A stretch of 64,000 nt of DNA, from NCBI GenBank assembly GCA_022478985.1, contig JAKSZP010009524.1, forward strand, positions 1 to 64,000, read 5' to 3'. Origin of the DNA: Massospora cicadina (taxonomy: Eukaryota > Entomophthoromycota > Entomophthoromycetes > Entomophthorales > Entomophthoraceae). Positions 32,831-44,790 of the stretch are shown here, piece by piece. A program made the translations under genes and the position numbers. Every line of letters begins with the position of its first letter. Within the stretch, counting starts at the first letter, position 1. Under the pieces are notes generated by a model. It had not been told where the DNA came from, searched no databases, and saw nothing but the letters and a program-made list of their open reading frames with translations.

Positions 32831-33925
32831 TTACCCCCCATTTGACTGGACATTATGCTCCTACTATTTATATGCTCAGAGGAACTTTTCATGAACTTGG
32901 TTGATAATCCAACTCCCACAGGTTCCTTGATAGTGTAGACATCCATGCTGGTCTTCTCAGTTATCTCAAATGGCCCAGCCCGGATGTTGGAGAGCTTGTT
33001 TTTCTGCCCAAATCTGTGCTGGTTGTGGAATAAACATGGTTCTCTACAGCGAACAGCAGATGTCGTCCCATCTCTTCTGCTTACCTGCCTGATCATAAAT
33101 CTTCTTGGCCAAACTGGTTGAGTAGGCTTCTGTTTGTAGCTTGATCAATGTTTCCATAAGAGTCTTCAAATATCGCTGAGGGTCCACACCACCAGTGTCC
33201 TCTACACACAATTATACAAGGCGGGCAGAGCTAGATGTCGACCATACAGCAGTTGTAATGGGTTTTTACAGTGGATGAATGATAGCTGAAATTATACATG
33301 AACACAGCTGTAGGCAGAAGGGCACTCTATTCTGGGGGTCGATCCTTTACCAATTTACGGAGTATGTTCACTAGGGTTCTGTGACCTGCTCCACCATTCC
33401 ATTTGATTCTGGATGATAGGGGGTGGTCAAAACCCCGCTGATCGCCATCAACTCATTCAACTTTGGTAGGATGTGTGAAGTGAAATTGGTTCTGTTGTCC
33501 ATTAGAATGAACTGTGGGCAGCTGTGTCACTGTATAACACACCCCATAATAAACTTGGCAGTGGCGACCATGCCCAAATCATTAATGGCCCTGGCCTCCA
33601 CCCCTCGAGTCAAATGATCAATGGCAACGATTATATACTTGGATCAATTGGCGCTAGTTGACAGAGGTCCCACTACATCAATGGAAATGGTATCCCAGGC
33701 GAACTAGAGCTTAACCAGCTGGTATGTGGTCTTCTTGTGAAATGGCTTTTCCACTTGATACTGATTGCAACAACTAACTTTTTCAAATACATCATAATGC
33801 ATGCTCTCCCAGTAGTAATGGGGTCGCAAAATCTCCAGCGTTTTCCGCAAGCCTCCATGTCTTACAGCCCAATGAGCATCCACAATAATCGCAGGTCTAG
33901 CTGAAGGTTTAGGGAAACTCAGCAT
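32831..33925 (-). pseudogene. Element G integrase
   Basis: The 5' part (33704-33925) reads VDAHWAVRHGGLRKTLEILRP then HYYWESMHYDVFEKVSCCNQYQ, a degraded HHCC zinc domain with the second His and Cys pair displaced. The core is split between frames 33590-33720 and beyond. The C-terminal part (32767-33096) reads RFGQKNKLSNIRAGPFEI, the 'l....GPf.i' strand of the GPY/F region. No chromodomain follows before the LTR. Confidence 0.78.
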
Positions 33926-33937
33926 CGTGTCTCTGAT

Positions 33938-34500
33938 CTACTTATATAGTTCCCCCTCATGTAGAAAAGTATCTTCCCTGAGCTTGTCTAATACCTTGAT
34001 CACCTGCAACGGCTCATCCTGATATTTGTTCGCCACCATCTTCTCGTACATTATATCAGCTAAATCCACCATGATAGCATCCATTGGCATCTGAGAAATA
34101 CAATCCGCATTTTGATGTTTTGCTCCCAGATAGTGTATAATCTCGAAATCATACCCCTGGAGCTTCAGAGCCCAACGTGCAAGCCATCCTTCCAGTTCAC
34201 ACAGATTCTGTAGCCAGCGCAAGGAAGCATGATCCGTCACTACTTGAAATCTTACCCCATGTAGATATACCCAAAACTGTTTATAAGCATAGATCACCAC
34301 TAAACACTCCTGCTCAGTCATAGTGTAGTTTCATTTGTGACAGTTCAAGCTTTGACCACAGAATGCGACAGGATGCTCCACGCTGTCATCATCCTTCTGG
34401 AATAATACTGCCCCTATAGCGGAGAGCGATGCATCCATTTGTACTATGAACTGTTTGTCAAAGTTGGGATATTGCAAAATGGGTGCTCTTGCTAACGCAG
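33938..34500 (-). pseudogene. Element G RNase H
   Basis: The 127-codon frame reads MTEQECLVVIYAYKQFWVYL, VTDHASLRWLQNL, GWLARWALKLQGYDFEIIHYLGAKHQNADCIS. These are the 'tE.E.LAvv.a...fr.YL', 'TDH..L.wL' and 'R..RW...L..ydf.i.y..G..n..AD..SR' blocks, the middle and end of Gypsy RNase H. The TDAS block (IQMDASLSAIGAVLFQ) lies just upstream near 34400-34440. Confidence 0.88.
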
Positions 34501-34699
34501 TTCGAAACACATCAAAAGCATTCTGGCATCATTCCATCCAATCAAAAGAAGCCTTTTTCTTTAACAACTCATAAAGTGGGGCCCCAATGCAACTGAAATT
34601 GGGAATGAATCGTCAGTAATACTGACCATCCCAAGAAACACTTGAATGTCCCGCTTATTACCTGGGCGAGTCATCTTGCTTATCACTTCCACTTTAGCC

Positions 34700-35300
34700 A
34701 ACTGCAGTTTAAGCCATTTTAATTATGACAAACCCAAGGTATTCTAATTGTTCTTTGTAGAAATGGCACTTCCAAGGCTTAAGTTTGACATTAGTGGCAG
34801 CAAGGCGCTGAAACACTTGTTCCAAGTGTGCAAGGTGCTCCGTAAACATCCACGAGAACATATTGATGTTGTAGAGGTAAACTAAGATGCAGGACAGCTT
34901 TAAATCACCTAAAAATCGTATCCATGGCACACTGGAACTTAGCTGGGGCGTTGCACAATCCTTGTGTCATGCAAGTCAGCTATCATAAACCTTTTGAAGT
35001 GATGATAGCGCTGTTCTCCTGTTCCACTGATGGCAATTCAATCTGCCAGTACCCTAAGATCAGATCCATGGTGGAAAAGTAATTTGCCCCACCCAATCAG
35101 TCCAACGCATTGGTAATCCGCGGAAGAGGGTAGGAATCCTTCTTTGTTACCTTATTGAGTTCGCAATAGTCAATAACCACTAAATTTGAGCCATCTTTTT
35201 TCTTTACAATGAGCACAGGTGATGCCCACGGATTGTTTGACAGCTCTAGCATCCCTTGTATGATAAGTTTATCCATCTCGGATACAACCTCTTCCGCTGC
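34700..35300 (-). pseudogene. Element G reverse transcriptase, active site altered
   Basis: The frame 34709-34930 reads LKLSCILVYLYNINMFS, where the catalytic block should be YLDDINMFS; both aspartates have changed (to Tyr and Asn). It continues HLAHLEQVFQRLAATNVKLK, KCHFYKEQLEYLGFVI, the usual thumb. Upstream, out-of-frame pieces near 35020-35250 hold the fingers ([21 protein letters not shown]) and palm. Confidence 0.88.
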
Positions 35301-35884
35301 TTTTGATCATCTAATAGGTCGTGAACAAATGAGAGGGTGATTCCCCATATTCATCTGATGTACCACCCCTTGAGCACACCCCAAATCATGATCATCATGT
35401 GCGAAAAATATCTTAATACTTTTCAAACAACGCCATAGCCGTATCTTTCTGTTATTCCAATAATCCATAAGTGCTTCCCGCGGAACCATAGTCAATACAC
35501 CAAGTGATGAGCTTGCCGGTAGTCTGAGATCCTCCCATGAGCTAAAATCATGAATATGGTGAGTTTCCTCTATAGGAACTAAGTGTAGGTAAGCCACCAC
35601 TTGGTGCCACTGGATCGTTATTGTCTCCTTCTGTAAGTTCGCTAGCAGCACTTTCACCTCCCCATTCACAGGTAGCAGTAACCCTGGAGCCACATGTGGT
35701 TCAAGCCACAAGTGCTGGTAAGGCGACAAAATTTCTCCATAAAGTCCTTTAGGGACATTGATTTCAAGCTTAGTCCCTACTATGCACTGGTGTCCAGACG
35801 GTAGGTTTAAAGCGCTCGCTGCCCAAAGTGGGATCACTTTTTACTCATAATCTGATTGGGGAGGGCTCTGGTCCACTGCTTCAG

Positions 35885-36531
35885 TCATCGATAATTAACA
35901 GGAATTACTCCATCACTGTACGCTAGATTGGTTTGACTAGAGCGGAATGGATATGTTGGTATTCCACAAGAAGTAAAATAAACAGGGATCTGTTGTCCTA
36001 AAATAGTAAGATTTTCCTCCACCATATTTATCACAACACCCAATTTCCTCATAAATGCCGCGCTGATTAACATGTCATAGTTGTTATTTGGCAAAACCGC
36101 CACCGGAGAAGAAGCCCAGACTGACCCAAATCGTAAGGCAACGCGTTATATGCTCCTTCAGACACAGTGCTATGCATCCCCACAGTTCCGTATACTACTT
36201 GATGGTCCAAATCCAGTTTCAACAGAAGGTTAGCCACCAACCAGGTAGAGACTATGTTCACAGGGGCTCCCATGTCTATGATAGCGCGGATTTTTGTGTT
36301 TTGAATGAAAATGTTGCAGTAAGTGCATTCCAAGTAAGAAAAACCATCAGTGTTTATTACATGTACGTCCAAGGGCTTTGTGTTATTCAAAAAGGAGGAA
36401 ATGCTCTTGCCAATCTGAGGATACTCACTAGCAATTTTCTCCACCAGAATGGCTATGTTAACCCCACCAAAAAGGCGACATCCGTCAAGGGATCCGCGTT
36501 GCTGGTGGCATTCTGTTCCAGGATCTGCCAC
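35885..36531 (-). pseudogene. Element G aspartic protease and flank
   Basis: Frame 36067-36531 reads TKIRAIIDMGAPVNIVSTWLV; the active-site 'aliDtGA..nivs' has Met for Thr. The second frame (35885-36103) reads NNNYDMLISAAFMRKLGVVINM, the closing 'yDiLiG..f......vin' block with Gly lost. The 176-codon frame 35307-35837 that follows (LEINVPKGLYGEILS) is the protease-RT linker. Confidence 0.82.
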
Positions 36532-36699
36532 GCATATGGCTTCTGCATGCTCTGGCGGAACTTGGGGCTTGGGGGGATTTTACTCTAGGAAATGGAAGCA
36601 GGGGTATCTGATGGAAGCTGTTGGTATAACAATTCATCCGATTGAGGTCCAAATCCTACCCAAAAAGATGCTTGGGAATTGTTAGGGACAAGTGAATTG

Positions 36700-39190
36700 G
36701 ACTTAGCTGAGATAGAGCATCCCATATCTACTTTGTTCGAGCTTTTCCCTGCTTGATTTTCTCAGTTGTTATTGTATACACTTGTGGTTTACTAGGGCAA
36801 TTACCCGCATAATGCCCTCTTCATCTGCACTGGAAGAAGTATTCATAAAAGGTTCACATATATAACTTTTGGCGGAAGGACCAGTTAAGAAGTTGATGGT
36901 ATGGTTCCAGGGTTGTGGACGAACTGGTGAAGCGTACATAGGCCGAAAGGGGTCCACTGATTCATATGAGGGACAAGTACGTTCTAGCAGTTGATAGCTC
37001 AGTTGCTGAGGGCCATATACTGAAGAGTTTGATGCGGAGACAGCAGAGGTTTTTTGGGCTACGTTGGGGGCGCTGATCATGGCGGAGAGTCGTCATAAGG
37101 TGTTCATAGTTCAGATAATTTTGGCATTTCCATTCAAAACGTGAGACATATCATTTATAGTTCCCAATATGATTTGATGGCCACTGTCATCGCTATACTG
37201 ACATCCTTGGCGGATAAAATATTAACACCAAGTAGTTCATATGCTTCCGCTGAGAAATGTTCAGTGAATTCTAACAGGGTCTCATTTTGGTGAAACTGTA
37301 TAGTCATAAAGTCGGCTTCCCGTTGGCCATCTTGGTAGCACCCCCAAACAGCCGGAGAACAATCACTTTATCTTCTTTGTAGGATACCGAGCTATTTAAA
37401 AGATAGCAGGTAACTTGATCAGCGCTTTCCACATCTAGAGCGGACAGCAACAGTTTCGCTTTCTGTCAATCAGAAGCCCCTTCCACAGAGAATTTGAAAC
37501 GCTTAAAGCAACTGTGTAGACTTCCATCACAACTGAAAGGAAGTAATTTTTTGATTTGAACAACTTCGCCTTGCTCCAGGTTCCTGCTACATGGAGCAGG
37601 CTAATTGGTTCTGGAGTGACTATAAGAACCACCCCTTTGTGCATCATCATACAGCTGGCTGGACAGATTCAAATCCGTTGAAAAGGACTTGGAAGAAGTA
37701 GTGCTGCATGTGGGGTCCATCACAACGCCTGAGGGATATTTGTTTGCTGATCCATGGCATTCTTTCCCCAAATCGCCACTAACTGCACCACTTCCCCCAG
37801 CTCCGGCGTGCTCCAAAATATGTTTGTTGATCAAATGTTCTGCTTTAACTTAATATCATCTACACCGTCCATCCTGGAATTCCTGTTGCAGTGTTTCATA
37901 CTGATGTTGCAATTCCTGATGGAATTCCTGCTCAATGTTCAGTTTCTGCTCCACGGCTTGTAGTCACAAGAGGACATCTTTGATTATGTTTTGTATGTGT
38001 GCGTGCTTCCAGCTAGCGTTATCCACTTGTTGATTAGCATCAACTATTTGGTTAAGGAGGGAGGCTCGTTCCCATATTAATTCCTCATTGGCTCATCAAA
38101 GGGTATCAAGGCGCCCTTGCATGTCCACATACTCTCTTGTCTCACTGATTGGAATAGGGAACGCTCAATGGCACTAAGCCTGGCTAAAAACTTCCAGTTG
38201 TGTAACCCAACAGATTAGCTGGAGATATTTGGGAGACTTCAACCAAAGGATAAGCGGTTTATCTGTCATCTGCTGGTTACTCCATTCAATACAAAGTTGG
38301 GTTAATTCAGCTGATAAGGAACTGACTTGATCCGCCACTTGCCGTTCCATTAGTGTCATTTCTTCCTTAAGCTGAGAAATCACAGCTTCAAGAGCTTCCG
38401 CCCATTTGGCTAGATCCATCATAAGGAACTTGGTATTATTTCCAAACGTTGTTACATCCTGAATCCACTCCGCCGATAGGCCATGTGAATCAAACAGTTC
38501 TCCTATTACCTGGGGTAATTCTAAAATTTAACTGTGGTACTAAAAGGTCCAATCAATGGCGGACGTCCCCAACATGATGGTACATTTGTGCCAGCGCTTC
38601 CTGTACCTCTGAAAATGAATGATCAAAGCAGTCAAGCAGGAGATGAGTATCATTTTGCTGTGCTTGAGCAAACCGCATTACATCCCCAATCTCTATATTG
38701 TGGTGAGCCAGCACATGCAGTAGCTGGTGAATAGATGGTTGCACATAAGTGACTAAATATTCCTCGACTCTGTGGGTACCAAGGCGGCAAGCCAACCCCA
38801 TTGTAGTCGTGTCCAGATAAAACATGTACAGGGCGTAGCGTTTTTCTTAGTCTCGTTAGTTATAAAACAAACTCAGGGCGTATTCCCCAGCCTCATCTTC
38901 ATATAGTTTATCCGTGCAACAGCCACTCCATAATATCCCGCAGCTTCTGATGAGTCACACATGGAGCATCCTTTTTGGTTGGTCATCAGCTCAGGGCAGT
39001 TTTCTAATTGCAGGTTGATCATAACTTCATCATCCCCTGGTTTGGTTACAGTAAATAATACTGGTTCATTGTTAGGTGCATCCCATGCTTCTTCAGCATA
39101 ACGCACGTGGAATCTGATCAAATTTTTTCAGAAGGAATGAGGGCTCACCATCATATCCTAGCGTCAAAGAACTAAAGTTGACCAGTGGCC
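36700..39190 (-). pseudogene. Element G gag region
   Basis: Near 36783-36830 the minus strand reads FFQC-R-stop-RGHYAGNCPSK, a CCHC knuckle with the first Cys changed to Phe and one stop. Upstream are charged, helix-forming frames: 38174-38422 (LEAVISQLKEEMTLMERQVADQVSSL, coiled-coil-like) and 38553-38825. Together they have the layout of a Gypsy Gag (helical N-terminus, knuckle at the C-terminus), in pieces. Confidence 0.72.
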
Positions 39191-39207
39191 CCCTGTAGTG
39201 AGCACCA
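39191..39207 (-). other. Element G primer-binding site
   Basis: The minus strand reads TGGTGCTCACTACAGGG one base after the 5' LTR end. It pairs with a tRNA 3' end ...GTGAGCACCA. The same 17 bases follow the 5' LTR of element F, and a 12-base version follows that of element E. Confidence 0.82.
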
Positions 39208-39208
39208 C

Positions 39209-39687
39209 TGTTGGTTCTCAGCGTAAAGGCTTGATTCTGATGAGTTGGTTTGCACAGGGTATTAGCCACTGAGCAACCAAATCGGACAATATGAAGATTG
39301 CTGATTTTAATAAATCTCAATAAACTATATATGGAGCTATCGCCCCTTATTTTAACCTTTATTATTTAATACAGATTGCAGACTTATCTACAATCACTTA
39401 ATCACCAGAAAAAGACCTCATCCTCAATCCTCCATGTGACTCTTTATATCTTGGTTCCCCAAGCTGGATGCATCCTTGGCTTGGTAGTCTTTTATTTGTC
39501 TTAAATTTTCTAGAAGCTCTCATTTATATCAAATCTTGGCATAATTCCCCTCGATTCGCCAAATGGTCTACATTTTGATCAATTATAATTCATATATCTT
39601 TTCTGTAAATCTTGAGACTCATCTCAATTCCCCCTCAGATCTGCCAGTATGGGTAGCATATCGTCCAGTCATATCAACTTCCTGACA
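39209..39687 (-). repeat. Element G 5' LTR
   Basis: Plus-strand ends TGTTGGTTCTCAGCG and CTTCCTGACA; pairs with 32353-32830. Confidence 0.95.
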
Positions 39688-39692
39688 GACTA

Positions 39693-40310
39693 TATTAACC
39701 AAAAGACCCTGATCAATTCTTGGTGGAACCCCATGAATTGGGGTAACACTTTTATTAAATAAACCTGGGCACATAACACTAATTTGAGCAGTCAGATTGT
39801 ACTGACTCTTCAGGGGAATCAAGGGAGTCCTTCAGAAATCCCTCCCCATCCTACAACGAATTTAGTACAACACACAAGGTGAAGACTTCCCCTTTTATAG
39901 GGTTATAAGGGGCCTCACAATATGCAAATATTTTCCAACAAATGATTGGGTAAATATATTATTGCTTCCATCACGGATATAAACTATCTATCATCGCCCT
40001 CCAGTGGCCGTTTAATGAAGTAAAGCAAATTTCAAAATGATCTGATAGGCCAACAGCCCATATTGCCTAAATTTGGATATGCATGGCATATTATGAATTT
40101 CTCATCTGACTCACATCAAGCCTCAAGACGATTTAGATATTCAGTTTTCTGATATTATAATAGTTCTTTCTTAATTGCCTGGCCTACTAATAAAAATCTT
40201 TATAAACAAAATATTACTGTTAATAAAAAGTTATTTCTTTTAGTGTAAATAATTTGTGTGTATCATGCTGATTCAGCACCAGCAAGCACAATGATTGCCA
40301 GATTCCCACA
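39693..40310 (+). repeat. Element F 5' LTR, right portion
   Basis: TATTAACCAAAAGACCCTG matches TATTGGCCAAAAGACCCTG at 45416 in the 3' LTR. The two continue together through GAATTGGGGT(A/G)ACACTTTTA and end ATTCCCACA / ATTCCCATA. The left 60 bp lie at 32293-32352, across element G. Confidence 0.85.
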
Positions 40311-40313
40311 AAG

Positions 40314-40330
40314 TGGTGCTCACTACAGGG
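40314..40330 (+). other. Element F primer-binding site
   Basis: TGGTGCTCACTACAGGG, three bases after the LTR end CCCACA. Identical to the site of element G. Confidence 0.85.
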
Positions 40331-40602
40331 TTATCCTGTACATTACAAAATCTCAACTAAAAAATGGAGGCTTTCAAAGTGAGTAAAACCTTAACTCTTC
40401 ATTTCCAAATAAACCAATGATTGTTGCCCTCAAAATGCAATTAGCAAGCACTCTATCCCATCTTAAAGAGCTTGAGCTGCGCCATTAAAACCTATTATTA
40501 AAGACAAATTTTTCAATGAAAGAGCATTAGTTCTTTTGTGCATGTTTATGAATCTGCCATGCAAGGTGCAACTGATAAGCAATAAACTAAACACATCCTT
40601 CC

Positions 40603-41106
40603 TTGCTTAAGTCACTTGGCACAAAAGATGACATTCCCCTATATGGTCACTCTGCACACCTGGGCAGAGGCAAGGAGTCTCTTTTGGCTGAATTTGGTTC
40701 AAAGCAGAGTCTAAACATGGAAAAACAGGCCTTTATGCGCCCTATCATGTATGAAGTCGAACTGAACGCTGCCTTTGCTGAGCGGTTTTACCTCACTGTT
40801 CAGAGGTTGTCAGCATCTAAGATGTTAACCCTTGGTGATGCCATCTCAGCCATGTTAACTAGGTTAGCTTCTCAACCTTCTCTAGCCAGGCATAATTCAG
40901 TGAAGCGCAACTTCAAGAATAACCACGACATAAAAGAGGCTTTGTTAATCGTTTCTCATTTCCATACATGTGCAACAACAAATGAAGCTGAAGTGAACTA
41001 TCCAATTCTAACCATTGAAGAGCTTTTATCTGTAGGGCAGTGGGGAGGGGGTGAGACCATCTGTACTTATCCACCCTGTGGAACCTGCTCCTTCCATGCG
41101 AATTAA
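40603..41106 (+). pseudogene. Unrecognised 167-codon ORF at the gag position of element F
   Basis: I do not recognise this protein. It is uninterrupted for 167 codons, the longest frame in element F, where neighbouring frames rarely exceed 80. It has a basic, helix-rich middle (VELNAAFAERFYLTVQRL, LTLGDAISAMLTRLASQ), a charged KRNFKNNHDIKEALL segment, and a C-terminal CTYPPCGTCSFH with three cysteines and a histidine. It may be a divergent Gag, but there is no clear capsid block or CCHC spacing. It could also be captured or unrelated DNA. About 650 bases without a clear domain follow before the protease. Confidence 0.4.
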
Positions 41107-41699
41107 AAAAGATATCACTTCCCCCTGTAAATTTGAGACCTGTAAGGTAGTTAACACCATACTCTCGCACAATATTACTAAAGCTGATGTGCCTTCCCTC
41201 CAGCTCAGCTAGTAGTTGCACGCCCTAAAGATAACCCCTGTAACAATAAAGGGCTTGCTGGAAAGATGTATGGTCATAAGATAGCTACCAAACCCATATA
41301 AATGTCTCCCCTACCTCAATTGCAACATTGCCAATTGTTGAGAATACCCATGGTGATGAATCTGAGGGGGGTACGATGATGTTGGTTACTACATATTGGG
41401 AGCACCCGCGGAAATAGAGGTCCATGGTTGATAAAAGCTGAAGGGGTAGATGAGACTACCATACCTGAGAAAATTTACCTCAGCTAAGTTCTATGGTGTC
41501 CCAAAGTTTTCGACACTGCCAATGATGTCAATCAGTTCTTAGCTGGCCAGATTTAACCTCTTCAGCAGGTCCATACCATAAAGTCCATCCTGGATAAATA
41601 CTCTAGACTGCTTGTAGACTAACCTCAACTTTCTGGCTCAAGGAGGTCTTGGCTTTGTCTTCTAACTTTGGAGGAACACTCACCAAGGTGGAAGTGTTC

Positions 41700-42000
41700 A
41701 TTCAGAAATTCCAGTTAATGGCCATCCTGGTTACTGCTCCCCAGTGAACGTAATCTCCTCTAAGCTCATCAAAAAGATTAAAATGGCGCCTGACTTGGAG
41801 TACAATCAAGAGTTTGGAACTTCAGGACCAAACAACACCCGTGCCATTCTAGAATACTCTTTCTTTCCCATTCACATAGGAAGCTTATCTTATCAGCCCC
41901 CGCAGTGGCCTTGGAAAACAACACCTATGATATTCTCATAGGTAACCAATTTATGATTGAGTATGATGGAATTGTCAACATGAAGCAAGGTTTCCTCTCT
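41700..42000 (+). pseudogene. Element F aspartic protease remnant
   Basis: The frame 41744-41941 reads MNVISSKLIKKIKMAPDLE, then QEFGTSGPNNTRAIL. This is the stretch after the active site in the related element E (LVKKMRISPDLE, KYGTSGPSTT). The active-site codons just upstream are degraded. YDILIGNQFMIEYD near 41930-41965 is the closing block. Confidence 0.75.
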
Positions 42001-42779
42001 TTACTCAATTAAATGTTCCATTTGGGTTTATCCAATAAAGATCCCAGCAAGGACGAATACTCTTGTTTGGTTGAATACCCCTTTTCCGCTATGACTTTGC
42101 ATTATTCCACCTCTGGATGTAACGTAAAGAAATTGCCTGATTCAGTGGATTCTAGGGACGGTATCCCTTTCTATGCTACAGATGAGGTTTTGATTAGTCT
42201 GGTTAACAAAGAGTGAATTACACAAAAATTATGCTCCAAACCCCACCCCACTACTTGTTGCACCTTGTAAGTATTGAGGGCGTTGGCCCCTTAGAGCCTT
42301 GGGTATTGCCTGGAATACTAGACCCAGACTACCAGAGGCCTGTTACTCTTCTATTGAGGGAACCTAGCCGCAAGGACATGGTTATCAGAAAACATTAGGA
42401 GATTAGCAGAGGCTTAATACCCCAGTGGAGGGCATTTACGTATACATTTCATTGGTTCTATGGCAGATTTGGGCTTGCCCATGGATAACGTGGTATATAC
42501 CTTACTAAAACGTCCATATCTTGGATGAGATGACCCCAGATGAGCTGGAAAAGGTCCATACTCTATTAGAAGGATATAGCAACATTTTCTCCAAGTCAAA
42601 TCATGACTATGGGAATATGAGGGACTGGAGTCACTCCAATAATGTGGGGAATGCGCATCCTATTAGGTCAAAACCTTACCATAAGTCAAAGGTAGAAGAA
42701 CAGCAGATGAGGATAGAGCATAAGTAGTTACTAGGCGAAGGGTTATTAGTTCCTTCAAAAAGCCCTTGATCTTCCCCCC

Positions 42780-43560
42780 TATTGCTAATCAAAAAAAACG
42801 GAGATCATTGGATAACCATGGACTACCACAAACTAGATAACCTCACAAAAAAGGATAGCTATCCTATCCGCCATATTGATGACGCCCTGGCACAACTCTC
42901 CAGATCTAACTTCTTCTGCAATGGACTTGGCTAGCAGCTATTGGAAAATGATCCTTTCTCCCTAAGATCAGGAGAAATGTGCTCTTATCTTCAGTTAGGG
43001 TCTCTTCAACCCACCTGATTACTTAAGGGTTGTGCAACGCACCTGCAACCTTACAGCGTCTATGGATCACATCTTGCAGGATTAAAGTTAAGTTGTGTCA
43101 TCATCTATCTTGATGACATCAAGGTGTTATCCAAGAACTTCACTAAACATATTACTCATGAGAAGGAGGTGTTTTGACGCCTACGTGAGTCAGATCTCAA
43201 GTTAAAGCCCTCAAAGTGTAACGTAAATAAATATTTGAGGCGGGTCGACCTTGGGACAAATATACCATACCAAGAATTTTTCTAGATAGTACAGGTTTCG
43301 AACTCAAAACCTACAATAGGGTGGAAGCAGTTTTACCTACCCCGGCTAATCTCCCTCAAAGTGTACCTTTTTCTAAAAGAAATTGGATTTCCTTGAACAC
43401 TCCATTTCTCAAAGGGGAATCCAACCCATACAAGATAAAGTCAAAGCAATTGCAAGGATGCCTCTCTCTAAAAATATACGGGATATTCAGGTATTTCTAG
43501 GGGATGATGGGTTATTATCATCAGTTCATCCCTAAGTTCACCCAACTCAGTGAACCCCTC
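42780..43560 (+). pseudogene. Element F reverse transcriptase, interrupted by a SINE
   Basis: Across frames the order is LLIKKNGDHW and TMDYHKLDNLTKKDSYPIRHIDDALAQLS (fingers), a broken palm near 42910-43010, and IIYLDDIKVLSKNFTKHI near 43100-43145 with the catalytic LDD intact. A minus-strand SINE enters at 43221. After it come KKLDFLEHSISQ and IARMPLSKNIRDIQVFLG (thumb and connection). Several stops lie between. Confidence 0.82.
43221..43352 (-). mobile_element. SINE-3, short tRNA-derived element in element F
   Basis: A 132-bp insertion flanked by the 13-bp target duplication CCCTCAAAGTGTA (43208-43220 and 43353-43365). On the minus strand the head reads GAGATTAGCCGGGGTAGG (A-box region) and GAGTTCGAAACC (B box, 43294-43305). 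The 3' end reads TTGTCCCAAGGTCGACC then GCCTCAAATA. The head resembles that of SINE-1 (GGGAGGTTACCCCAGTGGTAG) and the tail matches SINE-1 and SINE-2. It is little more than head plus tail. Confidence 0.85.
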
Positions 43561-43679
43561 GTCCGCCTACTGACTAAGAACACCCCTTTCCATTAATGGC
43601 GCTGAACAGAAGGCCGCTTTTAGACGTTGAGCAACTGCTACAACAACGTACTATCCTAAAGCACCCCAACTATGATAAA

Positions 43680-44040
43680 TAGCTATCTTGCTTACTGACG
43701 TTCTGGACTACGCCGTTGGGGCTATCTTAGCCTAATTGGATGAAAATGATGTAGATCATCCTGTATCCTATTTCAGTAAGATGCTATCAAGGCGGAACAA
43801 AACTATAGCATTATGAAAAAGGAGTGCCTTGATGTTATGTTAGCTGCAAAACATTACCAACATTTCCTGGATGGGACTACCTTCACTGTGGTTATAGACC
43901 ACTCTTTGTTAAAATGGCTACAGAACATGAAGGATCCTACTGGCTGGTTAGCTCGCTGGGCTCTAAAGCTCCAGTACTATGATATGAAGAACAAACACCG
44001 TGCTGGAACCGTCACATGGATGTTGAAGGGTTAACTCAGC
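43680..44040 (+). pseudogene. Element F RNase H
   Basis: Frame 43813-44034 reads MKKECLDVMLAAKHYQHFLDG, VIDHSLLKWLQNM, TGWLARWALKLQYYDMKNKHRAGT, the middle and end blocks of Gypsy RNase H. The first block lies in another frame at 43685-43730 (LLTDVLDYAVGAILA, with TDAS changed to TDVL). Confidence 0.82.
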
Positions 44041-44189
44041 TGCCAGTCCTTCACCTGGATAATAGTAAGGCGAAAAGGCTATATGACTTCTTAATGACCC
44101 CCAACAACTGGGAAGATGAAAATGAGCCTGTCCAGAAATTATTAACCTGGCACTCCCTCAACAAATTGGAGAATGGAAATTTTACAAGC

Positions 44190-44790
44190 AGGTGGGGGCA
44201 AAATGGCTGCCTTACATTCGGCCCTCAGAACGTTCACCTGTTATCCTAGAAGATCACTCTACCCTAGGACCTGGGGAGCTAAGAAAACCTATGAGTGGAT
44301 TAGGGATTGATGTTATTGGGAAGGAATTATGGAGACTATTGTCAAAGTCTTGGATGCCTGCCTCACATGTAAGAAGAGATCCATTTTCAAGACTAGGCAC
44401 CAATATCAACCATCTACCCCTCAACAACCGTTCCACACCATCAGCCTAGATGTAGTATGTCACCTCCTGCAGACTACTAGTGGAAACAAACTTATCTTAG
44501 TAGGCATTGTCACTTTAATAAATGGGTTGAAGCCGTGGATCTCCCTGCATAAATGGCCAAGGCCACATCCACGTTTTTTAATCAAAACATTTTCACTCAT
44601 CATGGCTGTCCATAAGTACTACTCTGTGACAATGGTAAGAACTTCACCTCCAGAGCAGTCAAAATCCTGGCTACTTCCATGGGAGCCCAACAACCTTTCT
44701 CAGCTCCATATAATCCATCTACCAATGGGACTGTGGAGAGAGTAATTGGAACCTTGGTCTCCATCTTATAAAAAATGACATCCTCTGATT
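44190..44790 (+). pseudogene. Element F integrase
   Basis: Frame 44329-44745 begins METIVKVLDACLTCKKRSI, the CxxC half of the zinc domain, then HTISLDVVCHLLQTTSGN, the first core block with its catalytic Asp (SLDVV). Later frames contain CDNGKNFTS near 44628-44650 (second Asp) and NGTVERVIGTLVS near 44720 (third acidic residue in VERV). These three blocks carry all three catalytic acidic residues, but they lie in different frames. Confidence 0.82.

Larger units (their letters stand above)
32353..39687 (-). mobile_element. Element G: Ty3/Gypsy element with intact target duplication
   Basis: LTRs 32353-32830 (478 bp) and 39209-39687 (479 bp) begin TGTTGGTTCT and end CTGACA on the plus strand. 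The 5-bp target duplication GACTA lies at 32348-32352 and 39688-39692. On the minus strand the order is primer site, gag region, protease, reverse transcriptase, RNase H, integrase, polypurine tract (ATGGGGGGTAA). It landed in the 5' LTR of element F, whose two halves join across it in agreement with the undisturbed 3' LTR. Stops and a mutated reverse transcriptase site show it is inactive. Confidence 0.95.

Noticed and set aside
36088..36588. 166-codon plus-strand ORF
   Set aside because: Antisense shadow of the protease region of element G.
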